A stretch of DNA of 64,000 nt, from the NCBI GenBank assembly GCA_002441125.1, contig DJVI01000008.1, positions 1-64,000 on the forward strand. The letters are read 5' to 3'. The first letter of the stretch is position 1; every line of letters starts with the position of its first letter. The notes under the pieces were generated by a model. That model had not been told where the DNA came from. It saw only the letters and a program-made list of their open reading frames with translations, and searched no databases. This DNA comes from Caldifarciminota bacterium UBA6260 (lineage in GTDB: Bacteria; Hydrothermota; 32-111). This document shows positions 51,604 through 60,547 of this stretch, piece by piece. The translations under genes and the position numbers were made by a program.

Positions 51604-52911
51604 ATGAAAAAAATTGATTTTTCTATTCTTTTTAAAATTTTGATATCTTTTTTTTCTATACTTTTTTTTCTTTTTATTTCTATAAGAGAGAAGAATATTT
51701 TTTTAATTATACCTTTACCCATAATATTTTTACTTATACTTTTGAAAGAAAAATTTAAAGATGATATATATTTTTTGATATTTCTCTTTTTTTATGGATT
51801 TTTTTCAAGGTTATTCTATTATCTCACATCAGGTTATCCTTATAATCTTTTTTTTATTGTTCCCTTTCTTTACACATTATATTTTTTTAAAGAAATTTAC
51901 ATTTCTTTAAAAGATTTAACAAAGGATTTAAAAAGTTTTTATATTGTACATACACTTATAATTTTTTATATGATTCTTTTACCTTTTAAATTAAACCTTT
52001 TGGATTCTTTTGTCCTTTTAAACTACTATTTTTTACCTCTTTTTGTTCTTTTGGATTTTAAAAATTTTAATAAAAGAATAGATAAAATATTATATATTTT
52101 ATTTCCAATAATAGTAATCTTTGCTTTGTTACAATATTTTAATCTTTATATTTTTTTTGATTCTTTCTATGTGAAAAATGTTTCCTTTTACCAGTACACA
52201 TCTTTAAAACTTGGGAGTTACAATAGACCATTTTCCATATTTTCTTCAGTTGAAGAGTTTTCATCTTTTCTTGTTTTAGCTTTTCTTATATTTTTAATCA
52301 GAAAAAACAAAAGATCTTTCCTTTACTCTATAGTATCATTTATACTTATACTTGTTTTTTCTTTTAGATCAGCTTTTTTTGTTTCAATCATAATTTTTTT
52401 TCTTTTCCTTTTATATGAGAAAAAGTATAAAACTTTTTTAATATTTTTTTTGTTCTTATTGATGCTTGTCATTTTTTCAACTTTTTTTATCAAAACGGAC
52501 ACAACAATATATAAAAATGATAACAGGTTTACAACAATTCTTAAACATAATATTGAACCTTTTGTAAGGAATTTCGAAACATATTCTCTTAAAAACAGAA
52601 TAAACAAAATAAAGAATGACCTTGGAAACTTAAAAAGAAAACCTTTTGGTCAAGGTTTGTACCTTTCGAGTAAGGTTCTTGATAAAAATCTTGATAAGAA
52701 CAAGTATGAAACAACCTTTTTTAATCTTTTGTTCTCTGGTGGTATAATATTTTTTTTATATTTTCTCTTTTCAATTTTTATTCTCTTTAGAAGGAAGAAT
52801 ATTTTTGCAATTCTTTATATTCTTTTCTTTATTTTTTCAAATCTTTATAATTTTCATTTAGTTTTACCTCTTCTCATAAAAATTATAGTTGAGGATTATT
52901 ATGGATATTGA
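51604..52911 (+). CDS. O-antigen polymerase/ligase-like membrane protein (Wzy/WaaL type)
   Basis: A 435-residue membrane protein with about ten helices and one larger outside loop near residues 300-370, which contains NRFTTILKHN and GQGLYLSSKV. This layout fits the O-antigen polymerase (Wzy) or ligase (WaaL) family. The set Wzx, GT2, Wzy and GTs in a row supports polymerase, but the two cannot be separated by eye. No Shine-Dalgarno sequence precedes the ATG, which follows the upstream stop by 3 bases, so translation may be coupled. Confidence 0.65.
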   Translation: MKKIDFSILFKILISFFSILFFLFISIREKNIFLIIPLPIIFLLILLKEKFKDDIYFLIFLFFYGFFSRLFYYLTSGYPYNLFFIVPFLYTLYFFKEIYISLKDLTKDLKSFYIVHTLIIFYMILLPFKLNLLDSFVLLNYYFLPLFVLLDFKNFNKRIDKILYILFPIIVIFALLQYFNLYIFFDSFYVKNVSFYQYTSLKLGSYNRPFSIFSSVEEFSSFLVLAFLIFLIRKNKRSFLYSIVSFILILVFSFRSAFFVSIIIFFLFLLYEKKYKTFLIFFLFLLMLVIFSTFFIKTDTTIYKNDNRFTTILKHNIEPFVRNFETYSLKNRINKIKNDLGNLKRKPFGQGLYLSSKVLDKNLDKNKYETTFFNLLFSGGIIFFLYFLFSIFILFRRKNIFAILYILFFIFSNLYNFHLVLPLLIKIIVEDYYGY

Positions 52912-54190
52912 AAAAATTAAAGAATCACAGATTAAAAATTACAATTTTACATTGGAAAAAGTGAATAATTTTTTTAAACTGAATCCACAATTTAAAAATT
53001 TGGAATATTCCTTCTTATGGACAACTTATGATAGTTTTTCAAAAAACTTTAAATATAAAAAAAAGAAGAAAAACATTCTTTCTATAAATTTAATATTTAA
53101 AAATCCACCCGAAAAATTCTTTTTAACTTTTGGAAATATTCCCCCAAGTATAGTTTATTATCTGACTGAAAAAAATATGAAAAACATTTCTGTTAAACTA
53201 ACGAATAAGCCTTATGGTTTTTTTAACGGAAAAGAACTAATATATTCAAGGATTGGTAGAGTTCCTTTTGATATTGGTTCTAATAAAGTAACATTTAATG
53301 ATGAAATTGAAAAAATGTATAGAGAGATCCTGTTTGATAACTATTATGATCTTTTAAGGTTTGAAATGTTGCTTGAAAAATTGTTCTCGAAAAATTTACC
53401 ACTTTTCATTTTGGTCGATGAAGATAGAACAAAATTTAAAAGAGCACTTATAGAATATTTTAGAAAAAAGCGAGTTAAATCTTTTGTTTTTCAACATGGT
53501 ATAACACCATTCGATGACCAAATCCCTTTACCTATGATGAAGGAATCTTTTGTACCTCTTAATGCTGAACATTTTATATGTTGGGGGAAACATTCATACT
53601 CCTATCTAAAGAATTTTATTTCAGAGGATAAAATAATAATAGGAGGGAATCCTACTTATGAAATCGAAAAACCGAAAGGAATTAAAGATATTGATCTTCT
53701 ACTTATAGATCAGCAGTTTATCGGTTTTGAGGAAGAATTTGAATATGTTTATAAAAGAGTATTCAATATTCTTGAAAAATTGAATGTTGATTATAAGTTG
53801 TATTTGAGAAACGAATACAATTATTCATTTCTTAGGAAGATTTTTTCTGAAAAAAGGTTGATAAAATGGGAAAAGGGTAAAATAAAAAGAATTATCGCTT
53901 GTTCTGATGTTATAGCTGGCTTCTATTCAACAGCTCTTCTTGAAGCAATGTTTTTATGCAAACCTGTGATTATGATAGATTTTTTGGAAAGGGGAGACTT
54001 CTTAGGTTTGACAAAAAGTGGAATGGTTGAGATTATCAAGAGTGAGAGTGAATTTGAAAAATCTTATGAAAATTTTAAAGGTAAAACTTTTAGCGAAGAG
54101 GAAGTTAAGCACAGATTAAAATTTTATATAGAGTATTTTGGAAGAGATTCCTCTAAGTTTATAGGGGATAAAATAATGGAAAAATTATGA
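52901..54190 (+). CDS. GT-B-like transferase of surface-glycan synthesis
   Basis: A 429-residue cytoplasmic protein with two Rossmann-like halves. SFVFQHGITPFDDQ near residue 203 has the QHG motif found in capsule and CDP-glycerol-type transferases. The second half has an IIIGGNPTYE strand and a donor-binding end, IACSDVIAGFYSTALLEA, with CKPVIMIDF behind it. It could transfer a sugar or a phosphoglycerol-like group; the family is not certain. The ATG at 52901 is chosen because GAGGA lies 5 bases before it; a TTG at 52889 is an alternative. It overlaps the polymerase gene by 11 bases and the next gene by 4. Confidence 0.55.
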   Translation: MDIEKIKESQIKNYNFTLEKVNNFFKLNPQFKNLEYSFLWTTYDSFSKNFKYKKKKKNILSINLIFKNPPEKFFLTFGNIPPSIVYYLTEKNMKNISVKLTNKPYGFFNGKELIYSRIGRVPFDIGSNKVTFNDEIEKMYREILFDNYYDLLRFEMLLEKLFSKNLPLFILVDEDRTKFKRALIEYFRKKRVKSFVFQHGITPFDDQIPLPMMKESFVPLNAEHFICWGKHSYSYLKNFISEDKIIIGGNPTYEIEKPKGIKDIDLLLIDQQFIGFEEEFEYVYKRVFNILEKLNVDYKLYLRNEYNYSFLRKIFSEKRLIKWEKGKIKRIIACSDVIAGFYSTALLEAMFLCKPVIMIDFLERGDFLGLTKSGMVEIIKSESEFEKSYENFKGKTFSEEEVKHRLKFYIEYFGRDSSKFIGDKIMEKL

Positions 54191-55230
54191 AGAGAGTTTG
54201 TTTTGTTGACCTATCTCCCTATAGAGGTGGAGCTGAGATTTCCTTAGAAAAACTTGTGAACACTTTAAATGGAAGATTTAAAATAGATTTTCTTGTATAT
54301 GATAAAAAAAATTGGAATTTAAATGAAAATATAAATATTACGAGTTTATCTTTCAGTAAAAAAACTATATTGTTAAAAAAGAATATAGTTAACATTTTGT
54401 TATTTTTAAGAGAGGTTATAAAAAACTTGGAAAATGTTAGAATCGATTCTGAAATTTTAATTTCAAATACTTTTAAGTCACATATATTTGTTTTCATTTT
54501 AAAAATCTTTAGAAAAGATTTTAAATGGATAATAATGGAAAGGGATATGTATGAAAATATTTTTATAAAAGGTTTAAAAAGATCCATATATGTATTTTCT
54601 GATGGTATTATATTTAATTCAAAATTTTTAAGAAAAAGTTATGGGATTAGAAAATCTGAAGTTTTGTACAACATAATAGAAAAAGGAAAAGAATCAAAAA
54701 AAGATTTTAGAACATTTCTTTATTATGGTGATCCTACTTATGAAAAGGGATACGATAGGGTTTTCGAAGTTTTTGAAAAAATAAATCATTTATTCAAAGA
54801 TACAAAGCTGATTATCGTTAAGAAAAAAGATGGTTTTTTCGGAAAAGAGTTAAAGGAGAAAAATTTATCTTTTGAAATTCATTTTAAAAGTTACGATGAA
54901 ATAGATAGTGTTCTTAAAGAGAGTTCATTTTTGCTTTTCCTTAATAGAAAAACTGAGACATTTTCAAGGATAGTAGCTGAAAGTATGTCATACGGTGTTA
55001 TACCAATAATTTTAAAAGGAAACGGAATGGATGATTATGTTTTTGATGGATATTCCGGTTTGGTATTAGAAAGTTACGAAATCGATAAAATTTTAGATAG
55101 ATTTATAGAATTTAAAAATAAATTTAATTTAGAAAAGATATCTTCAAACTGTAAAAAAATTGTGGAAGAAAAATTTTCATCTGAAAAAATACAGAATGAT
55201 TTTTTGAATATTTTAGGTGGGAAGATCTGA
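54187..55230 (+). CDS. Glycosyltransferase family 4 protein
   Basis: A 347-residue GT-B enzyme. The N-terminus VCFVDLSPYRGGAEISLEKL holds the glycine loop (residues 4-23). The donor domain has FLYYGDPTYEKGYDRVFEVF near residue 178 and an E-x7-E-like end, ETFSRIVAESMSYG near 257, followed by VIPIILKGNG. It should add a sugar to the same lipid-linked glycan as its neighbours. It is the last gene of the plus-strand series; its stop codon sits within a strong inverted repeat. Confidence 0.82.
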   Translation: MKRVCFVDLSPYRGGAEISLEKLVNTLNGRFKIDFLVYDKKNWNLNENINITSLSFSKKTILLKKNIVNILLFLREVIKNLENVRIDSEILISNTFKSHIFVFILKIFRKDFKWIIMERDMYENIFIKGLKRSIYVFSDGIIFNSKFLRKSYGIRKSEVLYNIIEKGKESKKDFRTFLYYGDPTYEKGYDRVFEVFEKINHLFKDTKLIIVKKKDGFFGKELKEKNLSFEIHFKSYDEIDSVLKESSFLLFLNRKTETFSRIVAESMSYGVIPIILKGNGMDDYVFDGYSGLVLESYEIDKILDRFIEFKNKFNLEKISSNCKKIVEEKFSSEKIQNDFLNILGGKI

Positions 55231-55240
55231 TCTTCCCACC
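55216..55240. terminator. Perfect 12-base-pair hairpin between convergent gene series (possible terminator)
   Basis: GGTGGGAAGATC (55216-55227) and GATCTTCCCACC (55229-55240) are perfect inverted repeats around one base, so the real loop is 3-5 bases. It lies at the meeting point of the plus-strand glycan series and the minus-strand division cluster, and it includes the TGA stop of the GT4 gene. Neither side has a T tract, so a classic intrinsic terminator is not certain. It could stop polymerase with Rho or protect RNA ends. Confidence 0.55.
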
Positions 55241-55258
55241 GTGGGGGAGGTAAAACTA

Positions 55259-56374
55259 TTAATCGCTCGCTCTTCTTAAAAATGCAGGTTTTTCAATATC
55301 TTCTTCTTTTGAATAGTTCCTTTTAACTGTAAATTTATCTTCAAGGCTTTCTTTTACATCTTTGTTCTCTGAGAAAAGTTCCAAAGCTTCAGCTTTTTCA
55401 GGTTTCTTTTCAACATTACTGTTTATTCCTGTAGCAACTATTGTGATTCTAACCTCATCCTCAATATTGTTATCGTAAATGACACCCCATGTTAAATTTA
55501 TATCGTTGTTGTTTGTTCTTTTCTTAATTATTTCTATTGCATCCTCAACATCTCCCCAAGCGAGTCTTTCCGGACCTGTAATAGAAAGTAAAATTGCAGA
55601 GGCTTTGTCTATTGATGCATCTTCAAGTATAGGACAATCGAGTGCAATCTGAGCTGCGCTTGCTCCCTTATCATCTCCCTTTGCACTTCCAACACCAATT
55701 ATTGCATCACCTCTGTGAGACATTATACTTTTCACATCAGCGAAATCTCTGTTTATGTATCCAGGTCTTGTAATTACATCTGAAATACCTTTTGTTGCCT
55801 GATACAAAACATTGTCTGCACTTTCGAATAACATGTTTAAAGGTGTTGATCTATCACATATCATTTTTAGTTTTTCGTTTGGAACAACAATCATAGTATC
55901 AACTATCTCTTTCAATTTTTTTATACCGATATCTGCTGCTTCGTTTCTCTTCTTTCCTTCGAATTGGAAAGGTCTTGTTACAATAGCGATAGTTAAGATA
56001 CCAAGTTCCTTTGCAATTTCCGCAACAACGGGACTTGCACCAGTTCCAGTTGCTCCTCCCATTCCAGCTGTAATGAAAACAAGGTCACTACCTTCGAGAA
56101 CTTTTTTTATCTCATCCTTATTCTCTTCAGCTGCCTTTTTTCCTATTTCCGGATCTCCACCACCACCGAGTCCTTTCGCTATAGACCTACCTATTTGAAT
56201 CTTTGTCGGTGCTTTTGATAGACTAAGGATCTGAAGATCGGTATTGATCGATATAAAGTCAACTCCTGTAAACTTATAACTTATCATCCTGTTTACAGCG
56301 TTTCCACCTGCACCACCTATTCCCAGCACTTTTATTTTTGCTGGTTGGATCTGATCGTTAACTGGCATAAACAT
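55259..56374 (-). CDS. ftsZ: Cell division protein FtsZ
   Basis: The 371-residue tubulin-like GTPase that forms the division ring. GIGGAGGNAVNRM is at residues 18-30. The tubulin signature at 106-112 reads GGATGTG where almost all FtsZ have GGGTGTG. The T7-like region and SITGPERLAWGDVEDAI follow. The C-terminal peptide near the end, KPAFLRRASD, is the conserved site that binds FtsA and other partners. A GGGGGAG site lies 4 bases before the ATG at 56374; a second ATG at 56368 is possible. It lies 14 bases after ftsA and ends the division cluster. Confidence 0.96.
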   Translation of the reverse strand: MFMPVNDQIQPAKIKVLGIGGAGGNAVNRMISYKFTGVDFISINTDLQILSLSKAPTKIQIGRSIAKGLGGGGDPEIGKKAAEENKDEIKKVLEGSDLVFITAGMGGATGTGASPVVAEIAKELGILTIAIVTRPFQFEGKKRNEAADIGIKKLKEIVDTMIVVPNEKLKMICDRSTPLNMLFESADNVLYQATKGISDVITRPGYINRDFADVKSIMSHRGDAIIGVGSAKGDDKGASAAQIALDCPILEDASIDKASAILLSITGPERLAWGDVEDAIEIIKKRTNNNDINLTWGVIYDNNIEDEVRITIVATGINSNVEKKPEKAEALELFSENKDVKESLEDKFTVKRNYSKEEDIEKPAFLRRASD

Positions 56375-56388
56375 TTTTCTCCCCCTTT

Positions 56389-57612
56389 TTATAATTTAAA
56401 AAGATCTTTTATTGTTTCAAACATTTTTGAAAAAGAACCTGAAATGTTCATTCTCTTTTTTCCACTATAACCTTTTGTTAAAAATTTAGGAGTTATATAT
56501 TCAAGTATTCCACATGCTACAGCAAAGGATGGGTCCTTTATCTGTTCTGACATACCAACATTCAATTTTGGATAACCTATTTTTGCTGGAATGTTCATTT
56601 TCCTTTCAAACCTTTCCTTTATACCTTTCAGATTCGCTGTTCCTCCAGTCAAAACTATTCCAGCATTCAGTTTATCGAAGAGTTGTGATGATGCGAGTGA
56701 TTGCTGGATAAACTCAATAAGCTCATCAACTCTTGGTGCAATTATTTCATAAAGTTCGAGGGAACCTATTTCCCTTTCATCGTTGTCGGTTAAACCTTTT
56801 ACCTTGAACTTTTCATCTGGGTTTAAGTTATCCTTTATGCAACTTCCATATTTCTTTTTTACATTTTCAGAGTCATTGCTTGTTAATCTTAAACCTATTG
56901 AAATATCTTTTGTAATGTTGGCTCCACCAATCTCTATAGTGTCTATCTCCCTTATAACAGAATCTGTGAAAACTGTAATTTTTGTTGTCCCTCCTCCAAT
57001 ATCAATTAAAGCGACACCCAGTTCTTTTTCCTCTTCAGAAAGAACGGAGTAGGAAGCTGCGATATGTTGTGATACATAATCCTCTACTCTATATCCTGCT
57101 CTCTCAATCACATTACTATAATTTTGAATAATAAGTGATGGAATTGTTATAACCATAGTTTCGCAAAGAAGTTTTGATCCTATAAGTCCAACTGGATTTT
57201 TTATATTCTCCTGTGTATCAACTGTAAAGTTTCTTTCGATAACATGTATTATTGGATTATCACCTATAGACATTACTTTGCTCTGATTTATAGCTCTTAA
57301 AACATCGTTTTCAGTTATAACGGAGTTCTGTTTAGGTAACGCTATAGTTCCTTTTCCTGTGATACCTTTGGTTTCAATGCCACCTATAGAAGCAAAAAGA
57401 TTGTCCGGTTTTATTCCAGCCATGACTTCGGCTTTTAACATTGAATCTTTTATCGCTGCTACAGTAGATTCAACATCGGTTATTTTTGATTTAAACATCT
57501 TGTGTTTTGATGATTCTCCAACTCCTCTAAGATTTATAGTGTTTTCATCTTCTAAAGTAGCGATGAGTGTCTTAACAGTTGAAGTTCCAATATCTAATAC
57601 TGTTATCACCAT
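56389..57612 (-). CDS. ftsA: Cell division protein FtsA
   Basis: A 407-residue actin-like protein that tethers FtsZ to the membrane. ATP-site motifs are VLDIGTSTVKTLIA at residues 5-18, ALIDIGGGTTKI near 203, and VLTGGTANLKGI near 317. The C-terminal 16 residues (SFSKMFETIKDLFKL) form the amphipathic membrane helix of the family. It is 17 bases from ftsQ and 14 from ftsZ, the usual order. Confidence 0.95.
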   Translation of the reverse strand: MVITVLDIGTSTVKTLIATLEDENTINLRGVGESSKHKMFKSKITDVESTVAAIKDSMLKAEVMAGIKPDNLFASIGGIETKGITGKGTIALPKQNSVITENDVLRAINQSKVMSIGDNPIIHVIERNFTVDTQENIKNPVGLIGSKLLCETMVITIPSLIIQNYSNVIERAGYRVEDYVSQHIAASYSVLSEEEKELGVALIDIGGGTTKITVFTDSVIREIDTIEIGGANITKDISIGLRLTSNDSENVKKKYGSCIKDNLNPDEKFKVKGLTDNDEREIGSLELYEIIAPRVDELIEFIQQSLASSQLFDKLNAGIVLTGGTANLKGIKERFERKMNIPAKIGYPKLNVGMSEQIKDPSFAVACGILEYITPKFLTKGYSGKKRMNISGSFSKMFETIKDLFKL

Positions 57613-57629
57613 ATTTACCTCACTTTTAT

Positions 57630-58370
57630 TTATTTTTTTACATATATTCCATTTTTAAACCTTAGGTCAAAAATCCTATAATCAAGTTCTTCAAACTGTT
57701 CTAATTTTGGTATCCTTTCACCTTTTGCAATAACAACAACTTTATTTTTCTTTGTATGAATTTTAATCCCTTCATAATCAAAAGATATCTTTTTGATATT
57801 ATTTCTCTCTCTTATTATATCTTTAAAGATTGTGGGAAGGCCTGAGATGTCATATACAGATTTAATATTTTTTGTTTCAGTTTCACAGAAAACATAGTTT
57901 GCAATGGAATATTTACCACTTTTCCCAATCTCCATATCTTGAAAAATTACAATGTTATCATCTAAAAGTAGTAATGGGACTTTTCTATAAACTATAACTT
58001 CCAGTTTTGAAGGTAAACTCTTTTTTATATTTTTAATTTTAAAATCATCATAATTTTTATTTAAAAGTTCTCCTATTTTTTCAGATTTTACTTTAAAAAT
58101 ATTTTCACCTATAAAATCTTTGAATATTTTGTTATCAAGTTCGATTTTTTCATTTAAAACTTTAATTTTAACATTTTTTATTGTAAAAATTTTCATATTT
58201 ATAAATTTATTTGAAAGGAAAAAAATGATAAAACCAGCAATTGAAAATAAAATAAAAAGCTTAAAAATTTTCAAAGCTAATTGTTTTAACTTCTTTTTCC
58301 CTTTTTTCTTTTTATTCTCTTTTTCTCTTAAAAGAAGATCGTATCTTCCGTTATAGTATCTCAACTTCAA
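57630..58370 (-). CDS. ftsQ: Cell division protein FtsQ/DivIB
   Basis: A 246-residue bitopic membrane protein: a very basic cytoplasmic N-terminus (KENKKKKGKKKLKQ near 17-30), one membrane helix at about 34-52, and a periplasmic POTRA domain (FTIKNVKIKVLNEK, GENIFKVKSEKIGELLN, SKLEVIVYRKVP). The rest is the beta domain that contacts FtsB/FtsL. Sequence conservation is low in this family, so position between murB and ftsA is important support. It overlaps murB by 20 bases. Confidence 0.88.
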   Translation of the reverse strand: MKLRYYNGRYDLLLREKENKKKKGKKKLKQLALKIFKLFILFSIAGFIIFFLSNKFINMKIFTIKNVKIKVLNEKIELDNKIFKDFIGENIFKVKSEKIGELLNKNYDDFKIKNIKKSLPSKLEVIVYRKVPLLLLDDNIVIFQDMEIGKSGKYSIANYVFCETETKNIKSVYDISGLPTIFKDIIRERNNIKKISFDYEGIKIHTKKNKVVVIAKGERIPKLEQFEELDYRIFDLRFKNGIYVKK

Positions 58371-59172
58371 GCTCCAGTTCTATTTTTTTTTCTTCGTAAA
58401 CCTTTTTTTTGATTATTGAAACCAATTTTAAAAAATCGGTTCCGCTACCTTTACCTCTGTTGATTATAAAATTCGTATGTTTTGCTGAAACACAAATATC
58501 GTTAACACAGAAACCCCTAAGACCAACATCATCTATGAGTTTCCATGCAGGTTGATAGGATGTTGGATTTTTAAAAGTTGACCCTAAAGTTTTTGCATCC
58601 TGTGGTTGGTTTCTTTTTCTTAATTTGATAAACTTTTCGATATTTTTCATTATTCTCGATTTTTTACCTTTTACAAATCTGAATGTAGCGAAAGTTATAA
58701 CACTTTCAATGTTTGTTTCTCTGTATGAAAAATAAATTTCGCTTTTATCCTTTTTTCCATCCAAAGTTTCCAAACTTACAAGGTTGTTTGAAATATTTTT
58801 CCCAAACGCTCCAGCATTCATCTTAATCATTCCACCTATTGTCCCAGGTATTCCAACAAGTTCTTCAAAACCTGTAAGATTTTCATTTATCATAAAATTT
58901 ATAAATGTTGTGAACTTTACTCCAGCTCCAACCATTATAGTCTCATCATTCAGTTTTTCTATTTTCAAAAAATCTCCACCAAGTTTATAAAAATTTTTTT
59001 TATACCTCTTTTTTGAGAAAAGTACTTTTGAACAGTTACCAAGAATTTTTGTTTCTTCCATCATTTTTATTTGTGAAAGGTCATCCATATTCTCTGCTAC
59101 AATAAGTTTACCTGTATGTCCTATTCGAATGTAAGAGATTTTTGAAAAATCGAAATCTTTATATATTTTCAT
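58351..59172 (-). CDS. murB: UDP-N-acetylenolpyruvoylglucosamine reductase MurB
   Basis: A 273-residue FAD enzyme that reduces the enolpyruvyl group to make UDP-MurNAc. Visible motifs are ELVGIPGTIGGMIKMNAGAFG near residue 102-122, YFSYRETNIES near 150, and GSTFKNPTSYQPAWKLIDD near 205, whose Ser is the proton donor. The short length fits the type II MurB layout, lacking the extra loop of E. coli. It overlaps murC by 14 bases. Confidence 0.95.
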   Translation of the reverse strand: MKIYKDFDFSKISYIRIGHTGKLIVAENMDDLSQIKMMEETKILGNCSKVLFSKKRYKKNFYKLGGDFLKIEKLNDETIMVGAGVKFTTFINFMINENLTGFEELVGIPGTIGGMIKMNAGAFGKNISNNLVSLETLDGKKDKSEIYFSYRETNIESVITFATFRFVKGKKSRIMKNIEKFIKLRKRNQPQDAKTLGSTFKNPTSYQPAWKLIDDVGLRGFCVNDICVSAKHTNFIINRGKGSGTDFLKLVSIIKKKVYEEKKIELELEVEIL

Positions 59173-60547
59173 TCTTTATTTCCTCAACGAAAGATTTTGA
59201 ATAAGTATTTATGTCTCCGGCACCGATGAAAAGAAATATGGTTTTTTCTTCAATGAACCTTTTTAAAAAATCTTTTAAATCTTTTTTATCTTCAACATAA
59301 TAGACATCTTCATTTTTTATCTTTTTAATCTCATCGTAAAGATTTTTTCCTGAAACTCCCTTTACAGGTAATTCTCTTGCAGGATATATATCAGTTATTA
59401 CCGTTATATCTGATTTTGAAAGAATATCGGCAAATTGGTTTAAAAGTTTTATCGTTCTTGAAAAAAGATGTGGCTGAAAAATGGTAACAATTTTGTAATC
59501 TCCCATATTTTTAGCTGAACTTATAACCGTAAAGATTTCATTTGGATGATGTGCATAATCATCAACAACATATATATCATTTTTTTCATTCTTATAGATT
59601 ATCTCAAACCTTCTTTTTACACCTGTAAAATCCTTTATCCCTTCAAATATTGTTTTGTATGGAATACCCATCTCTATCGCTACAGAAACTGCTGCAAGAG
59701 AGTTAAGGACATTATGTTTACCGGTAATATTTAACTGTATATCTCCTATAGGCATGTTTTTGAAAACGAGAGTATAAGAAGAATTCATAACTCCCATTTT
59801 TACATTTATAGCTTTCACATCAGCTTTTCTTAGGAAACCGTATGTTATTATCTTTTTCTCAATTTTTGGTATTATTTCATTGTTGTTAAGATCATCCAAA
59901 CATATAACAACACAGCCATAGAAGGGAACAGAGTTGGCAAATTTTACGAAATGTTCTTTAATATCGTTTATATCTTGGTAATTATCAAGATGATCCTCAT
60001 CTATATTTGTAATTACTGCTATAGATGGAAAAAGTTTCAAAAATGATTTGTCACTCTCATCAGCTTCCGCAATAAGATAATCTCCTTTTCCCAAAGTTGC
60101 GTTTGAATCGGAAAATATTTTTACCTGTCCTCCTATTATCAATGTTGGATCGAGTTTTGCTTTTTTAAAGATTGAAGCTATCAGAGATGTTGTTGTTGTT
60201 TTTCCATGTGTTCCAGCAACACCGATTGAAAATTTCATTTTCATAAGTTCAGCAAGCATTTCAGCTCTCTGTATCACAGGGATTTTTTCTTTAATAGCAT
60301 AAACGAGTTCAACATTATCCATTTTTACTGCCGATGAATAAACTACAACATCAGCGTTGACTACATTTTCCCATCTGTGTCCAATGTAAACTGTTATACC
60401 TATTTCTCTAAGATGTTCAATGATAGGGGAATCTTTTATATCTGAACCTGTAATTTTGTATCCCATTCCAGCAAGAACTTCCGCTATACCGCTCATTCCT
60501 ATTCCACCTATACCAACAAAATGAATGTTTTCGATATTTTTAAACAT
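59159..60547 (-). CDS. murC: UDP-N-acetylmuramate-L-alanine ligase MurC
   Basis: A 462-residue ATP-dependent ligase that adds the first amino acid of the peptidoglycan stem. The N-terminal UDP-binding loop HFVGIGGIGMSGIAEVL is at residues 9-25, the P-loop GTHGKTTT at 112-119, EADESDKSFL near 168, and DDYAHHPNE near 338. All are typical for MurC and not for MurD/E/F. It overlaps murG by 8 bases. Confidence 0.97.
   Translation of the reverse strand: MFKNIENIHFVGIGGIGMSGIAEVLAGMGYKITGSDIKDSPIIEHLREIGITVYIGHRWENVVNADVVVYSSAVKMDNVELVYAIKEKIPVIQRAEMLAELMKMKFSIGVAGTHGKTTTTSLIASIFKKAKLDPTLIIGGQVKIFSDSNATLGKGDYLIAEADESDKSFLKLFPSIAVITNIDEDHLDNYQDINDIKEHFVKFANSVPFYGCVVICLDDLNNNEIIPKIEKKIITYGFLRKADVKAINVKMGVMNSSYTLVFKNMPIGDIQLNITGKHNVLNSLAAVSVAIEMGIPYKTIFEGIKDFTGVKRRFEIIYKNEKNDIYVVDDYAHHPNEIFTVISSAKNMGDYKIVTIFQPHLFSRTIKLLNQFADILSKSDITVITDIYPARELPVKGVSGKNLYDEIKKIKNEDVYYVEDKKDLKDFLKRFIEEKTIFLFIGAGDINTYSKSFVEEIKNENI

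Noticed and set aside
49427..55230. Glycan cluster as a recently acquired island
   Set aside because: It is very T-rich, but this follows from membrane proteins full of Phe and Ile. No integrase, tRNA or flanking repeat was seen, and overlaps with upstream genes argue for an old association.
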